NCBI GenBank assembly: GCA_007922225.1
Contig: ML679956.1
Span: 21,392,689-21,456,688 of the forward strand
DNA: 64,000 bases
Direction: 5' to 3'
Origin: Emydura subglobosa
Taxonomy: Eukaryota; Chordata; Testudines; Chelidae
The number at the start of each line of letters is the position of its first letter. Position 1 is the stretch's first letter. Position numbers and translations under genes: made by a program. The notes beneath the pieces were generated by a model. It was not told the origin of the DNA. It worked only from the letters and a program-made list of their open reading frames with translations, and ran no database searches. This document shows, one piece after another, positions 46,337 through 58,842 of this stretch.

Positions 46337-46879
46337 TCCATTACTACATTCTCACTTCATGTAAAAGGGGGCTTCACCGCATAGGGTTGCCGCTTTTGAA
46401 CCCTTCTGTCCTTCCGGTTCCCAAGGGATGAGTCAGTGTTGCCCCACTGACCCATTGTCCCCTTTTGCAGCAGCTTGACGTCTACCCCACACATAGCTCC
46501 AGACATAAAGCACTGTTTCCTTCATTTGGCCACCCAGAAAAATTGCATCCTGCTTAAAGGTGTGATGCGGTCAAACTCTGCCAATAAAGCACTCATTCTG
46601 TCTGTGCTAGTCCCAGCTAGGATGGGCAAGGGTCCAATTCACAGGGAGTAGAACAAAGTGCCCTCAGCACTTCCAGAATCTCAGTGAACACTACAGGCCA
46701 AAATGCAAGCAGAAAAACTCTATTACAAATAATACCTCTGATTATTCAGATTTTTTATAGAACTGAACCAACAGACTCAGACTTTGTCTGACTGAATGAT
46801 TTTATCTGCAAAGTAACCCCCCCAAATCATACACACCAAGAAAACTTGTCTCCTTTTCCAGGTGGAGGCAGCTCAAATT
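46337..46879. other. unique sequence
   Basis: Nothing recognised. Confidence 0.45.
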
Positions 46880-46887
46880 ATCTAAAC

Positions 46888-47715
46888 CAGTAGTTCCCAA
46901 CCCGTGGCCCGTGGGGTCTTTCAAAGTGGCCGGCTGCTCCCCTCCCGCTGGCTGCAGAAGGGAGCCGCTGACTAAGGACCCAGGTGGAGCGCAGTGCCAT
47001 GGGGCTGCAAGACCAGTGCAGACTTCTTGCTTCACCCAAGGGGACAGGAAATCAGCACTGCCCTCCCTTGGTTCCAACAGGGAGCATGGCAAAGTGCTCT
47101 GACTGGGTCCCTAAGCAGAGTGCTGCTGGAGTCCCGTGCTGGAGCCAGAGGGACGGGAGCACTGATTTCCCTGGCTGCAGAAGGGATCCACTTCCTAGGG
47201 ACCCAGGTGAAGTGCACGGGTCTACAGGGAGCATGTGGTTTCCCTGCTGCAACCAGGGGCACGGGAGATCAGCAAGGAGGGAGCCTCCTCACTGAACTCC
47301 TTCCATCTGGCTGCAGTGGGGGGCAGGGAGACAGAGCAGCCAGGATCCACCATGCTTGAGGAGAGGGGACAGGATTCTAAAAATCAGTGTCTTCCAGTTT
47401 GGCCTGCACTTAGCAGGCCACCCACTGTAACTTAACTGCCAGGCCATGTGCTTCAGTGTATAGTGACAATCACTCATCTACAGTAGTGCTTTGTCTGTGA
47501 GTGTGTGACATACTGTGAGTAATTTGTAGGTGTAAAATAGTGAATGTAAAAATGAGCACAGTAGCATCAAAATGTTTACATTAAATACGTAGTGATTTGT
47601 AGTTCTTAATGGTGTCTATGTCAATACATTTTTTATGGGTTGATAGACTGGTGGTTCTTCAGGATTGTAAAAATGATATTTGTGGCCCTGGAACCAAAAA
47701 GGTTGGGAACCACTG
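46888..47715. mobile_element. hAT non-autonomous element, 828 bp, GC-rich interior
   Basis: TIRs are CAGTAGTTCCCAACC (46888) and the complement of GGTTGGGAACCACTG (to 47715). Target duplications ATCTAAAC (46880-46887) and ATCTAAGC (47716-47723) differ at one base. This is the classic hAT pattern. The first half is GC-rich and contains a degenerate internal duplication (units near 46937 and 47173, both with CTGGCTGCAGAAGGGA). The second half is AT-rich. Long open frames in the GC-rich half do not resemble a transposase. Confidence 0.88.
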
Positions 47716-47723
47716 ATCTAAGC

Positions 47724-50554
47724 TACATACCACCTAGAACATTTCTGCCATGCATGACTTTGAAGGTGCTATGGTGGCCACACATTTCACAAGACTATCA
47801 AAAATTATATCACAATAGATTGGACTCAGATCAGGATTTCTGCTCTTGCTTTTCTAGGTTGTCTTCCCTTTCATTTAATTTCATTTATTGCAAGACACTG
47901 GTAAATCATAATAAGCTGTGAGGGCAATGCTGATGAAGAGTGTATTTAGCAGCACTATAACAACAGTTATAGACAAAAGCATCCTCAAAATATCCCATCC
48001 AACCACTAATAGTGGGGTCAGTTGGAAGACACAATACACTCTCTCAGAGCCTTCTGAAACCTCTGTGGTTCCATTAGCCTCTCTGTGCTCCACCAGCTTA
48101 GTTGTGATTGGTCATGTAAAATCATGTGGCATTGTTTTGACTCCCTGATGTTATGGATGAATATGAAAGTCCTTCTAGTACAAATACTATGATTTTTGCA
48201 AAGATGCATTCATGACACTTTGAAATTTTCTTTCTATAAGTATTAGTACTGGTAAAACTCAATTGCTTACATTTTTGTGGAAAACAAACAGCAAAGAGAC
48301 ACAGGGATCTCCATGACAGAGTCATTTAAAAATTCAAACATTTACTAAAAACGTACTGCAGTATTCTCCAGGTCTATTTGGCAGGTGTATGCAATTTGAC
48401 ATTCCTTAGTCTAAGCTTCAGATCCTAAGTGTGAATATGGAACACCACAGAAATCCATGGGAGTTTTGAATGGTAGATCAAGCCTTAAAATCACTAAGCG
48501 GATCAAGAAAAACAATCTTCCCATATCTGGGACTTTGTTTCGTAAGATCTGTGTTAAAAAAAGTTCTTTTTGTGCTGCCTTGTTCTTAGTATTTCAGGGA
48601 AGTCTTCTTACTTTTAATAAAAATAATTAAATACAGATTTAGGGATAAGAGAGAATTAAAATAATATGATATGAGCAGATTACATCTTGGCAAGCATCTC
48701 AAAAATATATACCACACACACAGGAGTAATGAAAATTAAATATAACGTCATCATCTACTTCCCATATGAACAATCAAGGGAGTCAAAATCTAGCTAAACC
48801 ACAGAGAGTAAATAGTTTAGTGATGAAAAATTTATATAAAAAGTTCAGTGAAAATATAAATATCTTCTGGGCTGTCAAAAGCAATCAGTTCAGCTCAATC
48901 TGTTAAATCTACTTTTAATGATAATGGCAACAACTTTTCCTTTTTATTACACTTTACATAAATTTATAAGCTTTTATCATTTCAAACCAAATAAAATAAA
49001 TTTGTCTCTGCATCAGGGCATAAAGTTACCATGTGTCTTGGAAGCTTAACAAAGAATACAAGAATACAGTAACTATTGTTACCTGTTTCTGCTAGGTTAG
49101 ACTATAACTTCTGGTAGCACCCAACTCCGCTTTGTTAATTAAAAGTAAATGTTCACACAAAGACTGCAGCACTTTAAGTTACAGTTAATGGTTTTGAAAT
49201 AGCTAAAAATACTCATTCACCATGGTTTGCTGAGTACAGAAGTGTCTCAATTTAGAAATGTGACCTTTCTACCAAAGATCACCAAAAAGACCTCAAATAC
49301 TTTCATATAAAAACTTACAAATTTACAGGTGCCTCACCAAGCTGACTGACTGTAGTGGGTTTCAGTTCAGACCCTATATATAGATATATAGAGACTGAGA
49401 CTTCCACTGTGGAGAAATGAAGGTTATATGTGGTCATCAGTTTTCACATATTTTTTTGCTAAGAAACTTCCTGGAGGCAGTTATGGCGGCTACTGCAAAT
49501 GGTGAAGTTCTGCCAGCTAATAAAACAACAACCTGTAAAATGGTTATATTGTAAATAATACCACTGCAAATACTTAGGAAAGGTTACATTGGTACTAAAC
49601 AAAAGAAAACCTATTCTTGACTATCATGAAGCAGTCATCTGCCAAAGCCATCTAAATAGTAAATGTAATATTGAAAAGAAGTCTGTTTTCATCCTTTTTG
49701 CCACTGCTATTTATCTTCTAAAGGTAACATATTTTAAGGGCTTGAATCAAAAGTGCATAGTGCATTGACTACCACATAGGGAAAAAATATCAATGCACTT
49801 AAAATATTATAGGTATATTATGGACAATAGCGATGATTTCAGATGACTGGGATGAGGAACAGGGACTAAGACTGGAAGAGGAGCTGAGAAAGAGGGGGGA
49901 AGATGCAATTGGGACTGGGATGAGAATAAGTTGGAAGGTCCAGGGACGGAAGTGTCTGTTACCACTAGACCAACCATCCCAGAGAACTTAGAATAGAATC
50001 TTGGATTCCTGAGTCTCAACATCCTTCTGCTGTAAGCAAATAGCTGTGGAAACCCACTGCCAAAATGCTTGTCTCATATCCTTTTACTGGCTTGCTTACA
50101 TAGAGGGTGATAATCTATTACTCCTATCAGTTACTCTCCTAGCTCAGATGATAGAAGTCTATGCAATGGACCTAAAGGCTTCAACTCTGCCTATGTCAAT
50201 ATGGCTCCATGTGCTGGAATTTGTGGGTGAGTTTAGTTTTTAGTTTGCTTTTTAAAAAAACAACACTCAGAAATTACAAAAACTACATTAAAAGAATATT
50301 AAGATTGCAAAGGCAAGCACTCAAAAGCCTTTGAGTTAGGAAATACCAGAATTAAGGTTGTCTTTGTGCATATGCATTCTGGTACAACCTTTAATTCATA
50401 ATCACATACTATTCCTTCCACAGGACCCATGCCTCATTCTAGACACAGGATGGACAATACTCAGGGACTACATCAGAACTTACGAAGCATTTGTTGCAGA
50501 AGCTGGAAGTTGTGTTGTGTATAACGCATAGGATTGCAGGAAGAAACGGACGGT
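47724..50554. other. AT-rich unique sequence
   Basis: No element or gene recognised in about 2.8 kb; a few TATA/AGATATATAG words occur at 49377-49392. Confidence 0.45.
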
Positions 50555-50970
50555 CTCATGGTTAAGGTACTGAATGCTTCCCTGAACAACTGAATTCTAT
50601 GCCTGCCTCTTTCAGAGTTCCTGTGTGATGATTCTGGGTACCCAACTTGAAACATCTGAAGTCTGATTTAGAAAAGTGCTAAGCACTCACAGCTACAGCT
50701 GAAGTCAACAGGAGTTGTACTGTGAACAAATAAAGTGCTATAAAATGGTGAGTTCTCTGGAAAAAAAAATCAAATAGGCATCTCAAACTGGGAACTCAAA
50801 ATTAGTGTCCACTTTGGACATTAATGTCTCTGTCTCAGTCTCCCTTCTGTACAAATGGCAATAATAATACCACTTTAACTCACAGGGGTTTCGTGAGGAT
50901 AAATTCATGTTTCTGAAGCACTCAGATGATGCCATGCTGAGTGCCATAGAAAAGCCCATGAAGATATAAA
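50555..50970 (+). repeat. MIR SINE, split in two
   Basis: 50555-50640 (CTCATGGTTAAGGTACTGAA, ATTCTATGCCTGCCTC, TTCCTGTGTGATGATTCTGG) fits the MIR 5' part. 50830-50970 (CTCAGTCTCCCTTCTGTAC, AATAATAATACC, GTGAGGATAAATTCATG) fits its 3' part. About 180 bp, including a fold-back-like piece, lies between them as a probable insertion. Confidence 0.65.
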
Positions 50971-53718
50971 TAATTCAGAATAGGGATTCCCAGCAACAAA
51001 TATCAATGTTTAACCATTTTTACACGTATTGCAAACACTGCAATATCTTATCTTATTTCTGAAAACATAACCCAAGTCTCTGCTTTTTTTCATCATTGTC
51101 TGTGTTTACAAAGACTGATGTTTCAAAAAGCTTTATTGTATTACTCATGAAGCAAAATGACCTTTTCTTCACCCACTACCTGCTCCTCACCCATCACCTA
51201 AAAGAATGAGGGGGAACATTCTTTTCACATTTACCTCAAAGTTCCTGGAATTTCATGTATACAATAAAGACTAGCTCTCTTTGTATCTTTCATACCACCC
51301 AAATTTATAATCAATGCACTAAAAGCTTCTGAATTTTAGTTCTACTTTCTTATTTCTAACCATTAAACTAAGTCCAAATTCAGCCAATCAGATTTTTCTA
51401 CATTCTTTCAACATTGTGTTGAAAGCAGTTATTTCTACTAATTTTCATAATTACCTGATTTCATCTGTCTGTAGATTTTTCCACTGCATATTCGGTTTTT
51501 ATCCAGTCTTAATAAACTTTTCCAGTTCCTTCAAATCCCTAAATCTCTCTGTTTTGTTATCAAAAGCAACCTTTAATTTGCCTGGATATTGTGTGTCCTT
51601 TTCTCTGAGTAGACTGATGTAAGTGTAACTGTGGGGTTTGGGGAATTGTATATTCCTTTTTCCGGAATTGTATATTTTCAACCTAAAATATTTTCTTCAT
51701 GGACTGAAAGAGCTTGAAGAGTTATTTCAACACAAAAAAGCAATATACCTCAAACACCAACATAAGTTAAGGATTTGTAATTAAGAATTCAGGATGCAAA
51801 ACCCATATATGAAGCACCATAAGGAATTGTTTTACCATACAGAAACTGTTATGCAATGTGGTCATTCTAGCATGGCTTCTGGTTCTTTGCAAGAGAAGAG
51901 GGTTGTTTTCCTAAATATAGACACAAATGTGTCATATTCATACAATAATTCATGACAGAGATGTAACATATGCTCTTAGAATACAGTGAGAGTTGCATGA
52001 CAAAGAGAAGCTGAACAACACCACCTTCTTGAGTTACAGCACCATGTTGCCACTATAAAACATCTTTATTGTAAGGGAAAATGCAATATATTTGGAGAGG
52101 GAGGAGATCGGTCACTGAGAATGTGCAAATTTACAGCCGAGTGAACATTTTTATATGTTTCCTGTAATGCTCACAGCCCATCAGATGAAGGCTGTCTGAG
52201 TATATACAATTTGAGACACGAAACAATGAAGGAATGACATCTTAAACCTCAAAAATGGAGCAAATATTTTAAATAAGGGAATATTCAGTGCACAAAAAAA
52301 TAATTTCATTTTACTAGCAGTTACTCAGAGAGATTATTTTTACCATATCTGCTTACATAATATGAAATGTAATATGACAGCTGAAATTCAGTATAGGGCC
52401 CAAACTCCCCTTAACTTTAATGGGAGAAAGATTTGGCCCAAGCTGTCAGTTTTTATTTTTATTTACTTTTGACGGGCAGGAAGCTAAGAATTTGTGTTCT
52501 TCTTGAAATAATGTATGTTTTTATTTGTAAAGTCTTTGCTGATTATCTGACACCAGATAATGTATTCTTATCTCAACTCCACGAGAGCCCATGATAAAAA
52601 GTGAACCTGAATACAGCACAAGAATTCATTGATATTCAAGATCAGCCTGAGGGAACGGCAATGAAGTGTGCTGTATTTTCACTTTTAACTAGCACACCTG
52701 AAAGAATGTTGTCTGGAACATTTTTAACCCTGCCAATAGGTGGTGGGATATTTTGGTCATTGACATCTTTTCTATGGATAAAGCTCTGCAGAAGTGAAAA
52801 TGAAGCTCCTATTGGACAATCGTTTTTTGTTCCTTTTTCATTTTGTCTCCAGGACAAGTTCAAATAATAAAGCACGCAGAGGATGTCTACTCTGCTAATA
52901 TAGCCAGAGTATATAGATAAGTAGGGGTGGATGAATCGGTATGGAGAAAGAGAGAGAGGAGAGATCATTTAGATCATATAATCAAACGTAATTGCTGCAG
53001 TTATAAAAGATGAATATACAAAAGTTCATTGATAGCTATGTATCTTTTTTCCACTGAAAGTAATTTTGTGATTTGTTTGGGTCCGATCTTTGATTTAAAT
53101 GACACAACTCCATTGACAATCACTAGACCTATGCCTGTTCACATCAGCCAAGGATTAGGCCCAATGTGATAAGCACCCTATGTTTTTGTGAAACACCAGT
53201 TTAAACCATAAAAAAAAAAATTTAAGTGTTATAAAATCCTCAGTACAGAAGAAATTCTTATCATTTTAGCAAAACTATGTCATAGGGATTTAAAAAAAAA
53301 CCAAAAACATCGATCCTGTAATGTATCTCTGCATAGAAATTGTTTTATTTTTTCCAACAACTCCTGCATATGGCTTCTTAGCTTTCTGCTGTCAACTGAA
53401 ATGAAAAACACTAGTAGCAGATCAATCCTGGTAGCAAAGACCAGCCCTAATTATGTTTTAGAAATAATTACTGAGGCCCATAAATGACGAGGAGTGGACA
53501 TATTTTCTACACCTCAAAGTAAAAGTGGATCTCAGGACCAGTGTATCTGCAAGATCATACAGATACATCTTTTTTTCATCAAGCCTTGTAAATTAAAAGG
53601 ATCTGAAAGACAGAGTTTTGTCAAGGACTAGTCTTTATTGAGGAGTGCACAAGCACCTGCAGACTGACGTAGATTATTCAAAGCAACATGTGTGGGGAAT
53701 TATGTAGGTCATTGCTGG
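50971..53718. other. AT-rich unique sequence
   Basis: No mobile element was recognised apart from a fold-back-like piece at 52395-52445. The stretch 52600-52960 is open on both strands for 88 and 108 codons. Confidence 0.4.
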
Positions 53719-53727
53719 TTATATAAG
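53719..53727 (+). promoter_or_regulatory. TATA-box-like motif
   Basis: TTATATAAG lies about 38 bp before the ATG at 53758. A CRE-like half-site TGACGTA occurs near 53665. Position is plausible for a core promoter of the candidate exon, though the leader would be very short. Confidence 0.25.
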
Positions 53728-53757
53728 TGTGTGTAGGAGGTATTGGCCCGGATACAA

Positions 53758-53934
53758 ATGATAAGCATATGTCTAGCAGTTTTATGTATATGTTGGTCAG
53801 CCAACCTGTCAAGTGAAGAAAAAAAAAAAAGTATAGCAGCACGGTTAAAAAAAGGCTTGAGAAAACTTGCAAAAACTCCAGGTGTTGCATTTTTAGGTTA
53901 CCACACTATCTATTTAGGTTTCTGTGATCTCTGT
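53758..53934 (+). CDS. candidate first exon of a small secreted cationic peptide (unproven)
   Basis: From ATG at 53758 the frame begins MISICLAVLCICWSANLS, which has the length and hydrophobic core of a signal peptide with a plausible cleavage after WSA. A Lys/Arg-rich segment follows (EEKKKSIAARLKKGLRKLAK), then GFCDLC. A consensus donor GTAAGTATG starts at 53935 and would end the exon in phase 1; otherwise the frame stops three codons later. A TATA-like motif lies just upstream. I do not recognise a family. The run of 12 A inside the frame makes it indel-prone, and the whole could be chance. Confidence 0.22.
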
Positions 53935-53950
53935 AAGTATGGGTGAGCTG

Positions 53951-55920
53951 TAGGTGTGTGTAGGCTGCAGTCTGCGTAAATCACGGGTATAACTCCAAGC
54001 CTCCTCACCAACTTGGTGCAACCTAGAGTTCTGCACTCCGAGATATATAATCTCGGCAAGCAAGTAATGTATTCTCCGTTAGACTCTTGTTACCACATAT
54101 AACCAGTGGGATAAGTGTATGTTTTACCGCAGATGTGAGATAATGCCTATGGCATGCCATCATGTCAGAATACTTTAGCAATGTGGGACAAGTTTTTTGT
54201 TTTAAATTCGATGTCATATTGAAGACAGAGGGTGAACTGTGCACCGCACTACCACTGAACAAATTCAAGTAATACCTTGCATCATTTCTTCTGTTTGCAA
54301 GGTGACAGCAATGGTGTGCTGAAATATTTCTCCTCTTAAAAAGCTATCATAAATTACCTATTGGAAGTAGGCATTATTTTTTCACAGATGGGGTCAAATC
54401 CTCACCAGGTGTTTATTTACGCAAGATGAAGATCTGGCTCATTATTTTACCCCATTGTGCTCTCTCTCTATATTTTGATTGGAATACACTCATGGCTCCC
54501 AATGACTTCAGTCCCATATGTACACCTGAAGGTAAAATGTGCATGAGTGCATATTGGTGAATGAGCAAAAACATTCAGTCTGGAGTATTTCCGCCAAATT
54601 TTGCTTTTCTTTAGCAATTATTGCTACTATTTATAATAATAATGGGCCAAATCCAGAGGTCCTTATTTAGGTTTTACAGAGTCCTTACTCATGAAAGCTC
54701 ATCCTAAAATATAATCACAAATACAGATGAGGGATTAGAATTTTAAAAACGGCACGAGGGGGAGTGGGAGGGAAGGCAATAAATCCATGGCCAGCTACAG
54801 TCATTTTAATAGCAGTTTTAAGGCAAACAAACCAACCTTAATGTGTTTTAACAAGTGGGAAGGGACAAAAAGAGAATGACGTCAGTGGGAAGAGAGTGCC
54901 TTGCTTGTTTGGCTCACCACAGCAACTGGGTTATCAACTGACAATGCCATATGCAATGGTGAGAGCAGGTGGTGTGTGAACACAGCTGTCAGTCAGTACC
55001 ACGCTTCAAGAGCAGGTCTAAAATGTAGCAGAACTGTCACTGGTAATGACTTTAAAAACCGATAGTGCAATTTCAGAGTCAGTGTTCCTGTTTATGGGCA
55101 GCTAATGTAAAGAATGCTGGGTGGCCGTAAGAAGATTTCAGTAGCTGAAGCCAGTGAATAAATATGCCTCTGCCCTCTGAACAAGCTGTAAGTAGCCCTA
55201 GTCAGACTATGAGCAGCAAGGATCACCATAACTGAGCCTCCCAGTCATGAAGGGACCTGTTGCTCTTGCAAGATCATCCTGGGGTAAATTATGATCCAGC
55301 ATCTGGAGCTTGCCTAACACTTTCATACTCCGTTGACATATGGCTTTCTATGGAGAGGGCACAGTCAAAAGTGACACCGAGATTCTTCATTTAACTCGCA
55401 CGCTACAAGCAAAACTCCTACACAAACTTACACAGGGTTTGTTCAGATGCAACTGAGAGAACAACTCAGCCACTTAATCATATCTCTCAAATGACCCCAA
55501 AAAATTATTTTTTCCCAAGGTGTTTCTAAAGTGAACGGTCACCTTTAGGCTTCCTGCCACTTAACTGTTCCCTTACTCTTTGAAATATTATATTATGTTT
55601 AATATTTTATGGCCAAAATTTTCATGCTTGGGCTCACAGTACTTCTAAAACTCAGGCTACTTTCATTCAGATGCTTAAATATGGATTTAGGTGACTAATT
55701 TTGGTCACCCACATTATCATCACCAATTATCACCAATACTAATATTACTAAAAGACAAGGTGCTTGGAAATTGGTTCAGAAACTCTTTAATTCATCTGTC
55801 ATCATCACACTTACATTCAACTTTTTCTTGATGATATATCATCATCATGATTAAAATCAATAGGAGTTGTGTGTACATATCTTTGGGCAGAATTTGACCT
55901 TTATGTGCAATAATAATATT
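53951..55920. other. unique sequence
   Basis: No repeat or gene recognised. Confidence 0.4.
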
Positions 55921-56120
55921 TTGGGGCCTGGAAGGCTCAGGGAAATGGTAATGAGTTACAAAGACTTCCACATTGTGATCAAGAGTTCAAATCCAGCCCA
56001 GGGTGGTAATGAGAAATACTATACTTTTGTTGGTGGTTTGTTTGGTGCCCTCAGTCTAGTTTCCAATGGATACGTACATAAATCACCAAAAAAAACCAAC
56101 ACCACACACCACAATTGATA
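55921..56120 (+). repeat. tRNA-derived SINE
   Basis: An A-box-like AGGCTCAGGGA (near 55934) and a B-box-like GAGTTCAAATCC (near 55983-55994) are spaced as in a tRNA. They are followed by AGCCCAGGGTGGTAATGAG and a tail with CAATTGATACTAA. This is the layout of Pol III SINEs, and the sequence resembles turtle SINEs. Confidence 0.6.
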
Positions 56121-56929
56121 CTAAAAGACATCTTTTGTCATTCTCAACAGAAAGGCTCAGGAACAAATAGGCCTGGAAGGAGAGTGAACTTATTCCAAAA
56201 GTTGGTGCATCCAAGTTAAAGGTACAATGGAGGGAGAGTGTGTGAAAGCTCTACATCCATTGTCTGTGCTGGACATGTTCTATGGCCCAAAACAGACATT
56301 TTCAGGGATGTCAATTCAGCATTCTTCTTCATAAGCGCTAAATTCAAATAACTTTTTTTAAAACATCATTTACCTCCAGCCCCCATCCACACTATTGGAG
56401 CTGTAGCTGAATCATTAAAGGACGGTGACCCTTCTTTTATCAGAGCGTTCTGAATGTTAATTCCATAGGGAATACATTTCATGTGAGTTTTGAAAAATAT
56501 TTGGGAAAAATATAATGAAAATTAGTAGCCTTATGTTTGCAGCAACTTGTAATTAGAGTTTGGCACAGAGGAAAGATTCCAGAGTTTGAGGAAGAAACTG
56601 GTTCCTGGCTGGGTCACATTACCTAAGTCAGTATTCCAAATTTAATACACACACACACACACACACACCCATCACAGGACAATTGTCAGTATGCACTGAC
56701 TCCTGTGGTTACTATTATACCTTTTGCTTTTTAAAAGGGGATATCATTTCTGGCATCAGCCATTTAGGACTCCATGGCAGAGACTGGAAACTTTAATGAA
56801 ATATTAACATTAAATGTAGAAAAAAAAATCTACTTACTGCTATTTAGTAAAATAACCAACATCATCAGGAAATTTAGGGATGCAAACTATAATAAGACCC
56901 GGTGCTTCCATGGTATCAATAATCCAAAG
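56121..56929. other. unique sequence with an (AC)n microsatellite
   Basis: About 12 AC units lie at 56646-56668. Nothing else recognised. Confidence 0.6.
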
Positions 56930-57245
56930 ATCTGAAAGCACTTTATGAACTAAATTAAGCACCACAACACTGTGGAAGGTAAGGAAGTAGTTATCCCCAT
57001 TTTTCTGATAGAAACGGACCTGTGTTAAAGAAAATACAATATTGGTCCACACCACTATGGCTAAACATTGTGATACTTCAGTGCTGATGCCTATTATTAT
57101 ACAATATTGTATGTGTTGGTTGTTGTTTTTTGTTTTTATGGAAAGAACAGAGATTAGGTAACTGGCCTCCTTGGTAGAACCAGAAATAGAACTTAGGTCT
57201 CCTGATTTCCAGGCTGGTGTTTTAGCCACATGGTCATCCTTACTA
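56930..57245 (-). repeat. MIR SINE, split by about 110 bp
   Basis: In reverse orientation, GAAAGCACTTTATGAAC and AAGTAGTTATCCCCATTTTT match the MIR core and 3' part. After an AT-rich interruption (about 57030-57145), AGGTCTCCTGATTTCCAGG and TTTTAGCCACATGGTCATCC match the 5' part. Confidence 0.75.
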
Positions 57246-57260
57246 CCTTACCAACCTGTA

Positions 57261-57347
57261 GGCCTAATTCTGCCCTTACGTACACATGCCTAGATCTCAG
57301 AGAAGTCAGTGAGAGACATGCACATGGATCTCAGGCATTTGGGCCTT
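57261..57347. repeat. fold-back MITE, 87 bp
   Basis: GGCCTAATTCTGCCC and CATGCCTAGATCTCAG are mirrored by ATGGATCTCAGGCATTTGGGCC. Same general type as the other palindromic repeats here. Confidence 0.5.
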
Positions 57348-57753
57348 TATTTTCAGATAAATCTCACAGTTTACATCTACAGGATTGAAAGATGCTTCTT
57401 TCTATGTTAATTTCCAAATGCTCAGAAAAATAGCTGCTGGTTTCTTTTAACATGTAACTAAGTGAAAATTTGTATATGTATGTAAAGATAAAAAAAGGGT
57501 TGCCTTCTGTCTCTGGTCTAGGTAGCTCAGTTTAAAGGCAAGCACGTAGTAACTGCAGAACTAGAAACGTATTTCTGTGCTCTGGGCTGCAGGTGTTTGA
57601 GATAAAAGTGACTAGTATTTTAAAGTTCTCAAACTTATTTAAACTCCTGTCACTGCAGGGAAACAAGTCATAATTGATCAATGATACTGGACAAAATGAA
57701 CATTTTGAAGTTCTTTACATGTCTATAATTTTGGCAAGAATAACACAAACAAC
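57348..57753. other. unique sequence
   Basis: Nothing recognised. Confidence 0.45.
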
Positions 57754-58842
57754 ATGGGTTGGATGAATGGACTATAAAATGGATAGAGAACTGGCTAGAG
57801 CATAGGGCTCAACGTGTAGTGATCAATGGCTCCATGTCTAGCTGGCAACCGGTCACAAGTGGAGTTCCCCAGGGGTCTGTCCTGGGGCCGGTTTTGTTCA
57901 ACATCTTTATTAATGATCTGGAGGATGGGGTAGATTGCACCCTCAGCAAGTTTGCGGACGACACTAAGCTGGGGGGAGTGGTAGATACCCTGGAGGGTAG
58001 GGATAGGATACAGAGTGACCTAAACAAACTGGAGGATTGGGCCAAAAGAAATCTAATGAGGTTCAACAAGGACAAGTGCAGAGTCCTCCACTTAGGAAGG
58101 AAGAATCCCATGCACAGCTATAGACTGGGGACCGACGAGCTGGGCAGCAGCTCTGCAGAAAAGGACCTGGGGGTAATGGTGGATAAAAAGCTGGATATGA
58201 GTCAGCAGTGTGCCCTGGTTGTCAAGAAGGCTAATGGAATATTGGGCTGCATTAGGAGAGGCATTGCCAGCAGGTCACGGGAAGTGATTATTCCCCTCTA
58301 TTCGGCATTGGTGAGGCCGCATTTAGAATACTGTGTCCAGTTTTGGGCCCCCCACTACAAAAAAGATGTGGACAATTTGGAGAGAGTGCAGCGGAGGGGA
58401 ACCAAAATGATTAGGGGGCTGGAGCACAGGACTTATGAGGAGAGGCTGAGTGAACTGGGCTTGTTTAGTCTGCAAAAGAGAAGAGTGAGGGGGGATTTGA
58501 TAGCAGCTTTTAACTACCTGAAAGGGGGTTCCAGGGAGGATGGGGCTAGGCTGTTCTCGGTGGTGGCAGATGACAGAACAAGGAGCAACGGTCTCAAGTT
58601 GCAGGGGGGGAGGTCTAGGTTGGACATTAGGAAAAAGTTTTTTACTAGGAGGGTGGTGAAGCATTGGAATGGGTTACCTAGGGAGGTGGTGGAATCTCCA
58701 TCCTTAGAGGTTTTTAAGCTGAGGCTTGACAAAGCCCTGGTTGGGATGTTATAGCTGAGGTTAGTCCTGCTTTGAGCAGGGGGTTGGACTAGATGACCTC
58801 CTGAGGTCCCTTCCAACTCTATGATTCTATGATTCTATGATT
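57754..58842 (+). mobile_element. CR1 LINE (TCTATGATT-tail family), youngest copy
   Basis: It is 5' truncated inside RT and runs to the tail CTATGATTCTATGATTCTAT. Unlike the other copies, it is free of stops or frameshifts from start to the natural stop codon at 58752, which marks it as the least decayed and probably most recent CR1 here. No target duplication is visible. Confidence 0.92.
57759..58754 (+). CDS. partial CR1 ORF2: RT palm to C-terminus, intact frame
   Basis: The frame has 331 codons. Motifs in order are [13 protein letters not shown] (residues 35-47), [10 protein letters not shown] (48-57), the catalytic FADD (65-68), [27 protein letters not shown] and the C-terminal [18 protein letters not shown]. 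In full-length CR1 this enzyme follows an endonuclease and copies the LINE RNA at a nicked target. Here the endonuclease and the first half of RT are absent, so it cannot move. The first Met is internal to the real protein, and no promoter is implied. Confidence 0.85.
   Translation: MDEWTIKWIENWLEHRAQRVVINGSMSSWQPVTSGVPQGSVLGPVLFNIFINDLEDGVDCTLSKFADDTKLGGVVDTLEGRDRIQSDLNKLEDWAKRNLMRFNKDKCRVLHLGRKNPMHSYRLGTDELGSSSAEKDLGVMVDKKLDMSQQCALVVKKANGILGCIRRGIASRSREVIIPLYSALVRPHLEYCVQFWAPHYKKDVDNLERVQRRGTKMIRGLEHRTYEERLSELGLFSLQKRRVRGDLIAAFNYLKGGSREDGARLFSVVADDRTRSNGLKLQGGRSRLDIRKKFFTRRVVKHWNGLPREVVESPSLEVFKLRLDKALVGML

Noticed and set aside
46802..47435. Cluster of overlapping open frames on both strands
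   Set aside because: They fall in the GC-rich interior of a hAT element with clear ends and target duplication; none resembles a transposase.
54752..54762. GGCACGAGG, resembling a cDNA library adaptor
   Set aside because: A 9-bp match in otherwise continuous genomic sequence is expected by chance; no sign of a cDNA join.
56840..57229. 129-codon minus-strand open frame
   Set aside because: It overlaps a split MIR SINE and has no protein motif.
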